In this document: piece after piece, positions 45,019-53,076 of the stretch
Position numbering within the stretch: position 1 is the first letter of the stretch
Layout: each line of letters opens with the position of its first letter
Source: Anaerolineaceae bacterium UBA1415
GTDB taxonomy: Bacteria; Chloroflexota; Anaerolineae; Anaerolineales; Anaerolineaceae
Assembly: GCA_002305635.1 (NCBI GenBank)
Contig: DBPR01000021.1
Location: 62,001-126,000, forward strand
Direction: 5' to 3'
DNA length: 64,000 nucleotides
Translations under genes and position numbers: made by a program
Notes under the pieces: generated by a model
What the model saw: only the letters and a program-made list of their open reading frames with translations
What the model was told of the DNA's origin: nothing
The model's database searches: none

Positions 45019-45594
45019 ATGATAGTAGGCCAACTCACAAACGTACTGCTCCCTTTCGAAACGCCTCTTCCGCCCAAACGCTTTCTGGCTATTGGCGCGC
45101 ATGCACTCTCTGAACGCATGCTGCAGCTTGTTTCAGCCCTGGCGCTGCGCCAAAGCATGACCGTGCTCGACTGCGGCAACCGCTCTAACATGTATGCCGT
45201 TGCCCGCCTGATCCGCCCTTACACTGCCGATCCGGTCAGCGTCATGCGCAACATCCGTCTTTCACGCGCTTTCACCTGCTATCAGGTTCTGGCAATGATC
45301 CAGGCGACTGCCCGCCATCCAATGAGCGGGCCTTTGGTCTTATTGGATCTGCTGGCAACTTTTTTGGATGAAGACGTCAAACTCAAGGACAGTCAGCGCC
45401 TGCTCGCTCACAGCCTGGACCTGCTCACGCAACTGAGCCATCAGGTGCCGGTCGTCATCAGCACGCGCCCGATCCCATCCATCGCTGAAAACCGCAACAT
45501 ACTGCTGGAAGAGCTCAAAGCCTGCGCGGATGTCTGCTGGGAAGAACCATTACCTCTACCAAACACTCAGAAAGTACAGCTGGAGCTCTTTTAA
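45019..45594 (+). CDS. RecA-like protein without P-loop, with C-terminal beta-clamp-binding motif (ImuA/SulA-like role)
   Basis: 191 residues. The core resembles a reduced RecA/RadB-type domain: FLAIGAHALSERMLQLVSAL stands where a Walker A loop would be but lacks GKT; VTVLDCGNR-like and LVLLDLLATFLDED strands follow; LSRAFTCYQVLAMIQ is a phrase shared with Rad51/RadB proteins. The last five residues, QLELF (187-191), match the QL(S/D/E)LF sliding-clamp-binding consensus. No ribosome site precedes the ATG, which sits seven bases after the -10 hexamer. It is the first gene of the SOS cassette. I infer an adaptor that links the polymerase to the replisome or filament; a function is not established. 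Confidence 0.72.
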   Translation: MIVGQLTNVLLPFETPLPPKRFLAIGAHALSERMLQLVSALALRQSMTVLDCGNRSNMYAVARLIRPYTADPVSVMRNIRLSRAFTCYQVLAMIQATARHPMSGPLVLLDLLATFLDEDVKLKDSQRLLAHSLDLLTQLSHQVPVVISTRPIPSIAENRNILLEELKACADVCWEEPLPLPNTQKVQLELF

Positions 45595-45603
45595 CGAGGC
45601 AAA

Positions 45604-46029
45604 ATGGGACGCACGATCGCATCCATCACCCAAACCTGGCAGGAAGAAGAGGCCGCGCTCAAGCGCTTCAAGCGCGCGCTGCGCAAGGATGACCAGATAC
45701 TGCTGGACGAGCTGCTGGTGCTCTCGCGCCTGCACCTGGCAGAAGCCTCCTACGCATCCAATCTCTACCCGCTTGATATCTATCTGATCGCCATCCTGCT
45801 GGAGGTCTACAAACAGCTCAAAGCCACCCAACACATGCTGCACAAACCGAAGCAAAACCAGGATGAAGAAATGTTTGATCGAGAAAGCGCCTTGCTTGAA
45901 ATAATCGCTTGCTGTCAGAAATTTGGAGCAGACGCTCAGGCTCTTTCCGAAAGCGACAAAGAAGAACAACCGCCCATTGTCGAGCCGCAGGAAGTCTGTT
46001 CTTACACCACTTTTGAAGAGGCTCCATGA
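45604..46029 (+). CDS. Small helical protein of the SOS-PolB cassette, unknown function
   Basis: 141 residues, predicted mostly helical, highly charged, with RFKRALRKDDQILLDELLVL, then SYASNLYPLDIYLIAILLEV, and a disordered acidic C terminus. No catalytic motif, signal peptide or membrane span. It begins 9 bases after the RecA-like gene and its stop overlaps the polymerase start (ATGA). The overlap suggests matched amounts and probably a complex with the polymerase. I do not recognise a family. Confidence 0.7.
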   Translation: MGRTIASITQTWQEEEAALKRFKRALRKDDQILLDELLVLSRLHLAEASYASNLYPLDIYLIAILLEVYKQLKATQHMLHKPKQNQDEEMFDRESALLEIIACCQKFGADAQALSESDKEEQPPIVEPQEVCSYTTFEEAP

Positions 46030-48254
46030 GCGATCCGCGCGGGTTTAAGGGCTGGCTGCTTGACCTTTACCTCAACCAGGAAGAAGGCTTAAGCCTCTGG
46101 TTCATTTCTGCAGAAGATGACAGCCGGGTCTGCTTCAAACAACATTTTCCGGTTACCTTCTATGTCAGCGGCCCCCACGAAATCCTGCGCGCCTTGTGGA
46201 AGATGCTTTCCGGCCGCCCAGGCGTGCTCTCGCTCAGCCGACAGCAAAAGCAGGACGTTTTTGAAGCTGAACCCGTGGACGTGATGGCGATCGAAATGGC
46301 ATCCCCGGCAGAACAGGTCAGGCTTTTTCGTGAGATCGAAGAGATATATCCTGATCTGGTCTATTATGGCGCCGATCTGGCAATCAGCACGCGCTACATG
46401 GCGCGCTACGGCGTGTTCCCTCTGGCATTGTGCGAACTGGAAGTAAACGAAAACGGTCAGATCGAGAACATTCGCGCGGTCAACAGCCGCTGGGATGTTC
46501 TGCCGGAATTACCGCCCTTGCGCGTGTTGGAAATCGGCCCAAATTGCGACCCTTTTCGTGAGAAAGCAACCACCCTGCTCCTGCGCTGCGACCGTTTTGA
46601 ACAAAGTCTGCCAATCGATCCCCAAGGTGACTATTTGCGGACGCTGGATGAAATCTTAGAGGACTATAACCCTGATATTTTGGTCAGCAGCTGGGGCGAT
46701 GCCTGGTTGATCCCCTTCCTGCTCAGGCAGGCTGAAGAGAAATCTATTCCGCTGCAGCTCAACCGCGACACAGATCGTACCGTCCGCTGGCAAAAGGAAA
46801 CCACCTATTTCTCCTACGGGCACATCATCTATCGTCCTGAAGAAGCCCACCTCTTTGGTCGTTGTCATATCGACCGAAAATCAGCCATGATGTGGTCAGA
46901 CTACAGTTTGGCCGGCACGCTCGAAATGGCTCGCGTGACCACCCTGCCGATTGAAAAAGCAGCCCGCGTCTCACCCGGACAAGGTATTTCTGCCATGCAG
47001 GTCATCACCGCGCTCGAGCAGGATGTTTTGGTTCCCTATCAAAAACGACAGTTTGAAGAATTCAAAAGTGGGCTGGAGTTGATCCAGTCTGACCGCGGCG
47101 GCATGGTCTATCAGCCTTTGACTGGATTGCACACCGATGTGGCACAGATTGATTTCATTTCCATGTACCCGGCCATCATCATTTTGGGCAATATCTCGCC
47201 CGAAGTGCCTTTGCCGGATGGCCTCACACCAGCGCATGAGAACCTTGGCGTTGTCCCGCTCACGCTAAAACCGCTCTATGAAAAACGGGTTGCCATTAAG
47301 CTCAAAATACGCAGCTATCCAGAAAATCATCCCCTGGTAAAAAACCTCAAAGAACGCGCCGCAGCGCTTAAATGGTTACTGGTAGTCTGTTTTGGCTTTC
47401 TGGGCTACAAAAACGCCCGTTATGGACGCATCGAAGCGCATGAAGCTGTTACCAAAGGTGGACGCGAGGTATTGCTGCGCGCCAAAGAGGTTGCCGAAGA
47501 AGAAGGTTTTGAAGTTTTGCACATGTATGTGGACGCTTTGTGGGTAAAAAAGAAAGGCTGCAGCAAGCCTGAGCATTTCAGCCAGCTGATCCAAAAGATC
47601 AATCATCGCACCGGACTAACGATCAATCTGGATGGCATTTATCGCTGGGTTGCTTTTTTGCCTTCCAGGGTCGATCCACGCGTCCCGGTTGCCAATCGCT
47701 ATTTTGGCGTCTTTCAAAGCGGGGAGATCAAGGTGCGTGGGCTTGAAGCACGCCGACGCGACACCCCACTCTGGATCGCTGCCGTCCAAAAAGAGATGAT
47801 CCGGCTTTTGAGCCTGGCACGCAGCAAAGACGAACTGCAAGGCTGCATTCAAAATACTTTCGCTTATTATCAGGAAGCGCTCGAATTGCTCAAAAGTGGT
47901 CAGGTGCAGCCGGAGCAGCTGGTCATCAACGGCAAGGTCAGCTACGCGCTGGAAGCCTACAAAGCCTCCACAGCCTCTGTCCGTGCCGCTTACCAGTTGC
48001 AAAATGCAGGGATGACGGTCAAACCAGGCATGCGCGTGCGTTTTGTTTACACGCGCGGTGAGCCGGATGTTCTCGCCTGGGATCTGGGAAAAAAGATCGC
48101 ATCAACAGCCATCAACAGCTCAAAATATGTCGAATTATTGATCAAAGCTGCCAGCGCTGTTCTGCCCCCTTTTGGGATCTCAGAGGATTTGCTGCGCGAA
48201 TGGAGCCTGTCAGGCGGGATTCAGCTGCATCTGGCAGGACAAGTTCATTCCTGA
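46026..48254 (+). CDS. Family-B DNA polymerase homologue, PolB2-like, with degenerate exonuclease and polymerase motifs
   Basis: 742 residues. Polymerase motif A is clear: QIDFISMYPAIIILGNISPE, with Asp376 and the steric-gate Tyr381. Motif B, usually KxxxNSxYG, reads KWLLVVCFGFLGYKNARYGR: the Asn-Ser pair is Val-Val. Motif C, usually YxDTDS, reads MYVDALWVKK: Asp503 is kept but the second Asp is leucine. The exonuclease half has lost its acids (ExoI reads LRVLEIGPN near 165; ExoII reads SSWGDAWLIPFLL near 221), so proofreading should be absent. It resembles the inactivated-looking PolB2 group described in archaea and some bacteria. Translationally coupled to the 141-residue gene and probably SOS-induced. 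Its catalytic competence needs testing. Confidence 0.85.
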   Translation: MSDPRGFKGWLLDLYLNQEEGLSLWFISAEDDSRVCFKQHFPVTFYVSGPHEILRALWKMLSGRPGVLSLSRQQKQDVFEAEPVDVMAIEMASPAEQVRLFREIEEIYPDLVYYGADLAISTRYMARYGVFPLALCELEVNENGQIENIRAVNSRWDVLPELPPLRVLEIGPNCDPFREKATTLLLRCDRFEQSLPIDPQGDYLRTLDEILEDYNPDILVSSWGDAWLIPFLLRQAEEKSIPLQLNRDTDRTVRWQKETTYFSYGHIIYRPEEAHLFGRCHIDRKSAMMWSDYSLAGTLEMARVTTLPIEKAARVSPGQGISAMQVITALEQDVLVPYQKRQFEEFKSGLELIQSDRGGMVYQPLTGLHTDVAQIDFISMYPAIIILGNISPEVPLPDGLTPAHENLGVVPLTLKPLYEKRVAIKLKIRSYPENHPLVKNLKERAAALKWLLVVCFGFLGYKNARYGRIEAHEAVTKGGREVLLRAKEVAEEEGFEVLHMYVDALWVKKKGCSKPEHFSQLIQKINHRTGLTINLDGIYRWVAFLPSRVDPRVPVANRYFGVFQSGEIKVRGLEARRRDTPLWIAAVQKEMIRLLSLARSKDELQGCIQNTFAYYQEALELLKSGQVQPEQLVINGKVSYALEAYKASTASVRAAYQLQNAGMTVKPGMRVRFVYTRGEPDVLAWDLGKKIASTAINSSKYVELLIKAASAVLPPFGISEDLLREWSLSGGIQLHLAGQVHS

Positions 48255-48277
48255 TCTGATAATGTTTGTCCCGAAGT

Positions 48278-48661
48278 TTAGAGCAGCATCATGCTGTCTT
48301 TACCTTCGTCAATTGCCATTTCCGCCAGATCCCGTATATCTTTGGCGTTATCACGATTCAAATGGGCACTCAGGAGCATGCCCAGATTGACACCGGTAAC
48401 GATGCAAAGATTAAATTCGCTCAAAAGTTTTGTGGCCTGATTAAAAGGCGTCCCACCGACGATATCAGTCAGAACCAAAACCCCATTTTCACTCATGATC
48501 GCTTGTGCTTTCTCTTTGACTTTCACCGCGTAAGCATCCAGGTCTTCACCAGGGGTCAGGCCAAGGAAGTCCAGCACGTCAACCTCACCAACGATCATGC
48601 GCAGGGCATCATTCAGGCCTTCCGCCAGTTTCCCATGCGTTAATACCAAAATCCCAATCAT
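48278..48661 (-). CDS. PTS mannose-family EIIA component
   Basis: 127 residues of the EIIA-Man fold. The phosphorylatable histidine is in ILVLTHGKLAEGL (His10), and VLVLTDIVGGTPFNQATKLL and VTGVNLGMLLSAHL complete the signature. It receives phosphate from HPr and passes it to EIIB. The start at 48661 follows GGAGG (plus-strand CCTCC 48666-48670), which sits directly behind the T-run of a hairpin. It is the last gene of the PTS operon. Confidence 0.94.
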   Translation of the reverse strand: MIGILVLTHGKLAEGLNDALRMIVGEVDVLDFLGLTPGEDLDAYAVKVKEKAQAIMSENGVLVLTDIVGGTPFNQATKLLSEFNLCIVTGVNLGMLLSAHLNRDNAKDIRDLAEMAIDEGKDSMMLL

Positions 48662-48670
48662 TAAACCTCC

Positions 48671-48705
48671 AAAAAAGCATCCCCTCACTAAATTGGAGGG
48701 GATGC
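48671..48705 (-). terminator. Intrinsic terminator between EIID and EIIA genes
   Basis: On the minus strand GCATCCCCTC, loop CAATTTAGT, GAGGGGATGC, then TTTTTT, then immediately the GGAGG ribosome site of the EIIA gene. Only read-through transcripts can express EIIA from this operon. Confidence 0.85.
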
Positions 48706-48715
48706 ATGCGAGAGA

Positions 48716-49534
48716 CTAAATCAGACCGATCAGGGTCAGCACCAGACCGAAAACGATCGTAAAGAGCAGCAAAAAGCCCGCGTTCTTTCCCTTCTTCAGG
48801 AACCAGAACATCAGCATGGTGTAGAGCAGCGGCAGCAGCCCTGGCATGATGTTATCGAAAAAGTCCTGAATTTTTAAGGTGGATTCGCCCAGGTTGATTG
48901 CGGTTTTCAGGTCAAGTTTGACCATCGAGGCCGTCATCGCGCCCACAACCATCAGACCAACGATTGTTGCGGCTTTGGAAATATCCTGGATCAATCCGCT
49001 GTCGCTGGCCTTGGTCAAAATACCTGTGCCGAGTTTATAGCCCCAGACCGTTCCATAATAGCGCACCAACATATGAGCGGCATTAAACAGTAAGAGGAAG
49101 AGGATCGGCGCAAGGAAATTGCCAGCCTGTGCCAGTGGCAGGGATACACCCAAGGCGATGATTCGCAGTGTTCCCCAGAAGAAGGAATCACCGATACCAG
49201 CGAAGGGGCCCATCAGGCCGACTTTGACACTGTTGATGGAATTAAGATCGAAGTTTTCGTCCTCGGACGCTTGTTTTTCCATTGCGGCAGCCACACCGGT
49301 GATGAAGGTCACCACATGAGGGGTGGTATTAAAGATGGCCATATGACGAACCAGGGCTTCCGCCTGCTTTTCTTCGCTGTCATAGAAGCGTTTGATCGCG
49401 GGCCACATACCGATCGCAAAGCCAAGAGCTTGCTGGCGTTCATAGTTATAGGAATTTTCAAGGCAGAACGATTGCCAGAAAAGTTCATTGATCAACTTTT
49501 TGTCAACAACAGGATTTTCAGCTTGATTACTCAT
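48716..49534 (-). CDS. PTS mannose-family EIID component
   Basis: 272-residue membrane protein of the EIID-Man family. It has FWQSFCLENSYNYERQQALG near the N terminus, then LVRHMAIFNTTPHVVTFITG, GPFAGIGDSFFWGTLRII and two to three membrane spans at the C terminus. The ATG at 49534 has GGAGGA upstream and overlaps the EIIC stop by 8 bases. It works with EIIC as the sugar channel. Confidence 0.93.
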   Translation of the reverse strand: MSNQAENPVVDKKLINELFWQSFCLENSYNYERQQALGFAIGMWPAIKRFYDSEEKQAEALVRHMAIFNTTPHVVTFITGVAAAMEKQASEDENFDLNSINSVKVGLMGPFAGIGDSFFWGTLRIIALGVSLPLAQAGNFLAPILFLLLFNAAHMLVRYYGTVWGYKLGTGILTKASDSGLIQDISKAATIVGLMVVGAMTASMVKLDLKTAINLGESTLKIQDFFDNIMPGLLPLLYTMLMFWFLKKGKNAGFLLLFTIVFGLVLTLIGLI

Positions 49535-50342
49535 TGAAAAGATCCTCCCAATTTCCATCCTGTACACCAGCATCGGAAGCCGTTGCGAGTGCAGGGTCTT
49601 TGGCTGCCGTGTTTGCCTTGCCTCGCTCAAACACAACAATATAAGCGATCGCCAGGCCGATCAAAGTGATGGCGATGACAGGCAGTTTTAGGTATACGAG
49701 CAGAACAAAACCGAGCAGGAAGTAAATAGCATTTTTTGCTTCCATCATCGGCTGCAGGAGCAGCGCAAACCCAACCGCCGGTAACAGGCGACCGATATTG
49801 GTCAGCGCGGACATGATCGAAGCCGGGATTGACTGCAGGAAGCCCGCAATAGCTTCGGATCCAAAAAGAATAGCAACAAAAGCAACCGCAAAATACATCA
49901 GACATTGCAGGAATAAACCACCCAGGTTCAGGGCTTTCATGCCGCGAACATTATTGTTTTCTGCCATTTTCAAAGCGTTTTCCATCATGCCACTGCGGAT
50001 GATGAAAATGAGGGCCTTGATGGACTGGGCCAGAATCGAAATGGGCAAACCAAGCGCGACCGCGATTTCAGGTCCCTGCTTCGATAGGATCGCGAATGCT
50101 GTACCAAGACCAGCACCCACCAATACATCCGGAGGGATCGAGCCGCCAATTTGTATGGCACCCATAAAAATTAACTCAAGGGAAGCACCCATGAGCACAC
50201 CAGCGGTGACATCGCCCAATACCAGGCCCACCAGAGGTGAAACCACGATCGGCCGGATGACCATCGGCGTGCCGAGTTGCTTTTCAATAAACCACAGGAC
50301 TGCCAGGACAAGTCCTACTGCGATAGCTGCAGACCAATTCAT
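49527..50342 (-). CDS. PTS mannose-family EIIC component
   Basis: 271 residues, polytopic membrane protein. VVSPLVGLVLGDVTAGVLMG and ASLELIFMGAIQIGGSIPPD are standard EIIC-Man/Sor segments. Forms the substrate translocation domain with EIID. AAGGAG precedes the ATG. It follows the EIIB gene by 30 bases. Confidence 0.93.
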   Translation of the reverse strand: MNWSAAIAVGLVLAVLWFIEKQLGTPMVIRPIVVSPLVGLVLGDVTAGVLMGASLELIFMGAIQIGGSIPPDVLVGAGLGTAFAILSKQGPEIAVALGLPISILAQSIKALIFIIRSGMMENALKMAENNNVRGMKALNLGGLFLQCLMYFAVAFVAILFGSEAIAGFLQSIPASIMSALTNIGRLLPAVGFALLLQPMMEAKNAIYFLLGFVLLVYLKLPVIAITLIGLAIAYIVVFERGKANTAAKDPALATASDAGVQDGNWEDLFNE

Positions 50343-50372
50343 AAACTGCTCCTTTCCAAATCTTTCCTTTTA

Positions 50373-50855
50373 TTATTTATAAGCATTTCTTAAAGAATCA
50401 AATGATTGAATGCGTTCTGAGGGTGTTTGTCTTGTTTCGATACTTATACCTCCTTCTACCAGCTTATCCAAATATGAGACGTCTTCATCGTTCAGATAAA
50501 CAGCTTTCGCGAATTCTCTGCGCCCTTCGCCTGCCATCATCCCTCCAAGATTGACCGGAGGTTTTCCACCCACGCACTGCGCGATCTCATAGGCGGCTTT
50601 AGGGCTTCCAACCACAACAAAGACTTTAATGTCATTGAGTTTTGGGTTTTGCAGAAACTTACAGGCGTCCTCAACACTTAAAGTAATTGACCTGGTATCA
50701 CGCGGTGTTGCCATTTTGATCACCTTTTTTCGGATCTCGTCCTTCGCGGCTGCGTCATCTGCTACCACAATGGCCTGATATCCCAAACTGGCTTTCCAGC
50801 TGTAAACGACCTGCCCATGTACCAAACGATCATCGATACGAATTAATTGAATCAT
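50373..50855 (-). CDS. PTS mannose/sorbose-family EIIB component
   Basis: 160 residues. The active histidine lies in IRIDDRLVHGQVVYSWKASL (His14), with MATPRDTRSITLSVEDACKF and GGKPPVNLGGMMAGEGRREF further on. Transfers phosphate from EIIA to the incoming sugar. GGAG precedes the ATG; it begins 11 bases after the SIS gene stop. Its sugar cannot be named from sequence. Confidence 0.93.
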   Translation of the reverse strand: MIQLIRIDDRLVHGQVVYSWKASLGYQAIVVADDAAAKDEIRKKVIKMATPRDTRSITLSVEDACKFLQNPKLNDIKVFVVVGSPKAAYEIAQCVGGKPPVNLGGMMAGEGRREFAKAVYLNDEDVSYLDKLVEGGISIETRQTPSERIQSFDSLRNAYK

Positions 50856-50866
50856 TGACTTACTCC

Positions 50867-51919
50867 TTATCCCTCAAATTTCTTTTGAATGTAATTGGTC
50901 AAATTTGGATAGACGACCTTGGCAAGGTCACGCCCCTTTTGTTTTGCCAGAATATAAGCGCCAACCTGGAAAAACGTCACATATTCCAAAAAGCTGAAAA
51001 CGCTTTTGGCCTCACTGATATAGAAATCATTGATGTCAGATTGATTGGAAATGATATAAGCCTGCCCACCGACCTCATGCTTAATGAACTCAGAAATCTT
51101 TCTGGCTTTGATCGCGTCCCCGGCGGTGTTGACCAGGAAAAAGAAAACCATATCCCTGGTGAAAGCATTCTGTGGGCCGTGGATCGATTCTTCCAGCTCC
51201 AATGATTGCGACATCACCGGCAGCATTTCCATAAACTTTATACTGGCTTCATCGGCCAGGCTCTTTAGCTCTCTGGCACCAATAAAGAAGTATGCCTGAG
51301 TATCGACAAATTTGGCCTTATGAATATTAAACCAGGTCTGACTGTCACCGACCAGATCTGCTATCCTTCGCCTGCTCGCCTGCAGATCTGCCAGCCATTG
51401 TCCTTCGAGTTCAGCCTTTTTACCGGAAACCCACAGAGCAAAGAAAGCAGCCACGGCAGCCGACATATCATATCCTGCCGTGCGGAAAAGAAATGGTTCA
51501 AAGTCAGAACGCATGTCTATCCAATATCCGGATTCACGCGCGATAACACTTTTTCCATCTTCAGACAAAGCCACAGTGTCACAACCAAACTCATTTACCA
51601 CTTTCAGACACTCATATACCAGTTTTGAGCCACCTCCCTGGGACACAAAGAGGAACAGATATTCTTTATTAAGGTAATAGTCAGGCGACAACAAAAAATC
51701 AGCTGGTTTGAGGGTCTCAAACTTCAGACCCAATCTGGATCGAATCAAGGGTTCAATGACTTTCACGGAATTATAAGAAGTGCCGGACCCAATTGCAATA
51801 ATTCCTGTATAATAAGGGAGTTTGGCGCTAAATGGCTCAATGCAGGATAAGCCTGGCCAATCATGAATAAACTTGTCTATTTTTGGCGGGACTTGAATGA
51901 TGCAATCGATTAATTCCAT
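50867..51919 (-). CDS. SIS-domain sugar isomerase/deglycase
   Basis: 350 residues with two SIS folds like the isomerase half of GlmS. Phosphosugar-binding phrases are GIIAIGSGTSYNSVKV and LFLFVSQGGGSKLVYECLK, and LELEESIHGPQNAF matches the ExxHGP active-site stretch. No glutaminase domain. Proteins of this type next to a mannose-family PTS include glucoselysine- and fructoselysine-6-phosphate deglycases (Gfr/Frl) and AgaS-like enzymes. The ATG at 51919 follows AGGAGCG. It is the promoter-proximal gene of the PTS operon, divergent from the GntR regulator. Confidence 0.87.
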   Translation of the reverse strand: MELIDCIIQVPPKIDKFIHDWPGLSCIEPFSAKLPYYTGIIAIGSGTSYNSVKVIEPLIRSRLGLKFETLKPADFLLSPDYYLNKEYLFLFVSQGGGSKLVYECLKVVNEFGCDTVALSEDGKSVIARESGYWIDMRSDFEPFLFRTAGYDMSAAVAAFFALWVSGKKAELEGQWLADLQASRRRIADLVGDSQTWFNIHKAKFVDTQAYFFIGARELKSLADEASIKFMEMLPVMSQSLELEESIHGPQNAFTRDMVFFFLVNTAGDAIKARKISEFIKHEVGGQAYIISNQSDINDFYISEAKSVFSFLEYVTFFQVGAYILAKQKGRDLAKVVYPNLTNYIQKKFEG

Positions 51920-52077
51920 ACAAAGCGCTCCTGTTTCTCTGGTACGGATCATTTATTGTATATACATTTTAGTCTCGGCTCTCTTTGATGTCAATCCTTT
52001 TCACAATTTTCTTTTGAAATTATCGTTTAATCAGTTTTTTCCACGATCGGTTTTATAGTTTAATATGGGTAATATAA

Positions 52078-52827
52078 ATGAGTATGAGTAAAAGCTTACC
52101 AATTTACAAACAGATTCGGGATGATCTCTTGCAGGAGATCATTCAGAGTAATTATGCCCCAATGCAATTGCCAACCGAGGCAGAGCTGTGTGAGCGTTAC
52201 AAAGTCAGTCGTATGACCGTCAACAAAGCGCTAAGCATGCTTGTGCATGAGGGTCTAATTCGTCGCATACCCGGTAAAGGCTCCTTCACAAATTCGAAAG
52301 AAATTCAAAAAAAGTTTGCCGAAGCGCGCAGTTTTACTCAAGACATCGTCACAATCGGATCGAATCCTGGCTCAAAGCTGCTGTCGTTTGAAACTCTTTT
52401 GGCCAAAGATAGTCCTGACATTGCCAGGTTATTTGATCTCTCAGAAGGCGAAATAATTTATTACTTTGAACGCCTGAGAACTGCGGATGATATTCCCCTT
52501 GCCTTAACTGTTACTTACATTTCAGGTAAGGTTGTACCAGACCTGCCCAGGAAAGTCTTGAATTCCTCTCTATATGACTATCTGCGGACTGAAAAAAAGA
52601 TCATGCCGAATTGCTGCGATTATGAGATCCGCGCCCGCATGGCAACCAAGAAAGAAAAAAAGCTGCTCGAAACAAAAGAAACCGCTCTGTTGGTCGTCAA
52701 GCACAAGTCTTATACCCAGGAAGGCGTCCCATTTGAATATAACGAATCGGTGTACCTTGGCAGTAAATTCTTCTATGTCTCGAATGCGGCCTATTTTCCG
52801 AGGATCAAGGGTCTGGAAGAAGAATAA
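52078..52827 (+). CDS. GntR-family (HutC/UTRA subfamily) transcriptional regulator
   Basis: 249 residues. The N-terminal winged helix-turn-helix (LPIYKQIRDDLLQEIIQSNY, then LPTEAELCERYKVSRMTVNK and RRIPGKGSF) is typical, and the C-terminal UTRA domain (YYFERLRTADDIPLALTVTY, KEKKLLETKETALLVVKHKS) binds a phosphosugar or similar ligand. It is divergently placed from the SIS-PTS operon with about 160 bases between, so it most likely regulates that operon and itself. No clear Shine-Dalgarno precedes the first ATG. Confidence 0.92.
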   Translation: MSMSKSLPIYKQIRDDLLQEIIQSNYAPMQLPTEAELCERYKVSRMTVNKALSMLVHEGLIRRIPGKGSFTNSKEIQKKFAEARSFTQDIVTIGSNPGSKLLSFETLLAKDSPDIARLFDLSEGEIIYYFERLRTADDIPLALTVTYISGKVVPDLPRKVLNSSLYDYLRTEKKIMPNCCDYEIRARMATKKEKKLLETKETALLVVKHKSYTQEGVPFEYNESVYLGSKFFYVSNAAYFPRIKGLEEE

Positions 52828-52966
52828 GGTTTGCCACGCAAAGGAAAGTCTACGCTGATTAATATGCTGACCTGTTTGGATTGCCGGAAAAAGTTGGTCT
52901 CCTCACAATAAGTTGCTGATAAATGTTTGACGCTCATTCATCAGTCGAATATAATTCGATGTTTGA

Positions 52967-53048
52967 GGGGAAGTGCTGGAATTGGCAGACAGGCATGACT
53001 TAGGATCATGTGCGGTGACGCGTGAGGGTTCGAGCCCCTCTTTCCCCA
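52967..53048 (+). tRNA. tRNA-Leu (anticodon TAG)
   Basis: Acceptor GGGGAAG pairs with TTTCCCC (one G-T). The anticodon stem CATGA/TCATG encloses CTTAGGA, anticodon TAG. A long variable arm and GGGTTCGAGCCC T arm make it a type II tRNA. CCA is not encoded. Confidence 0.95.
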
Positions 53049-53076
53049 CTTCATAAATAATTTATAGAGGTAAGCA

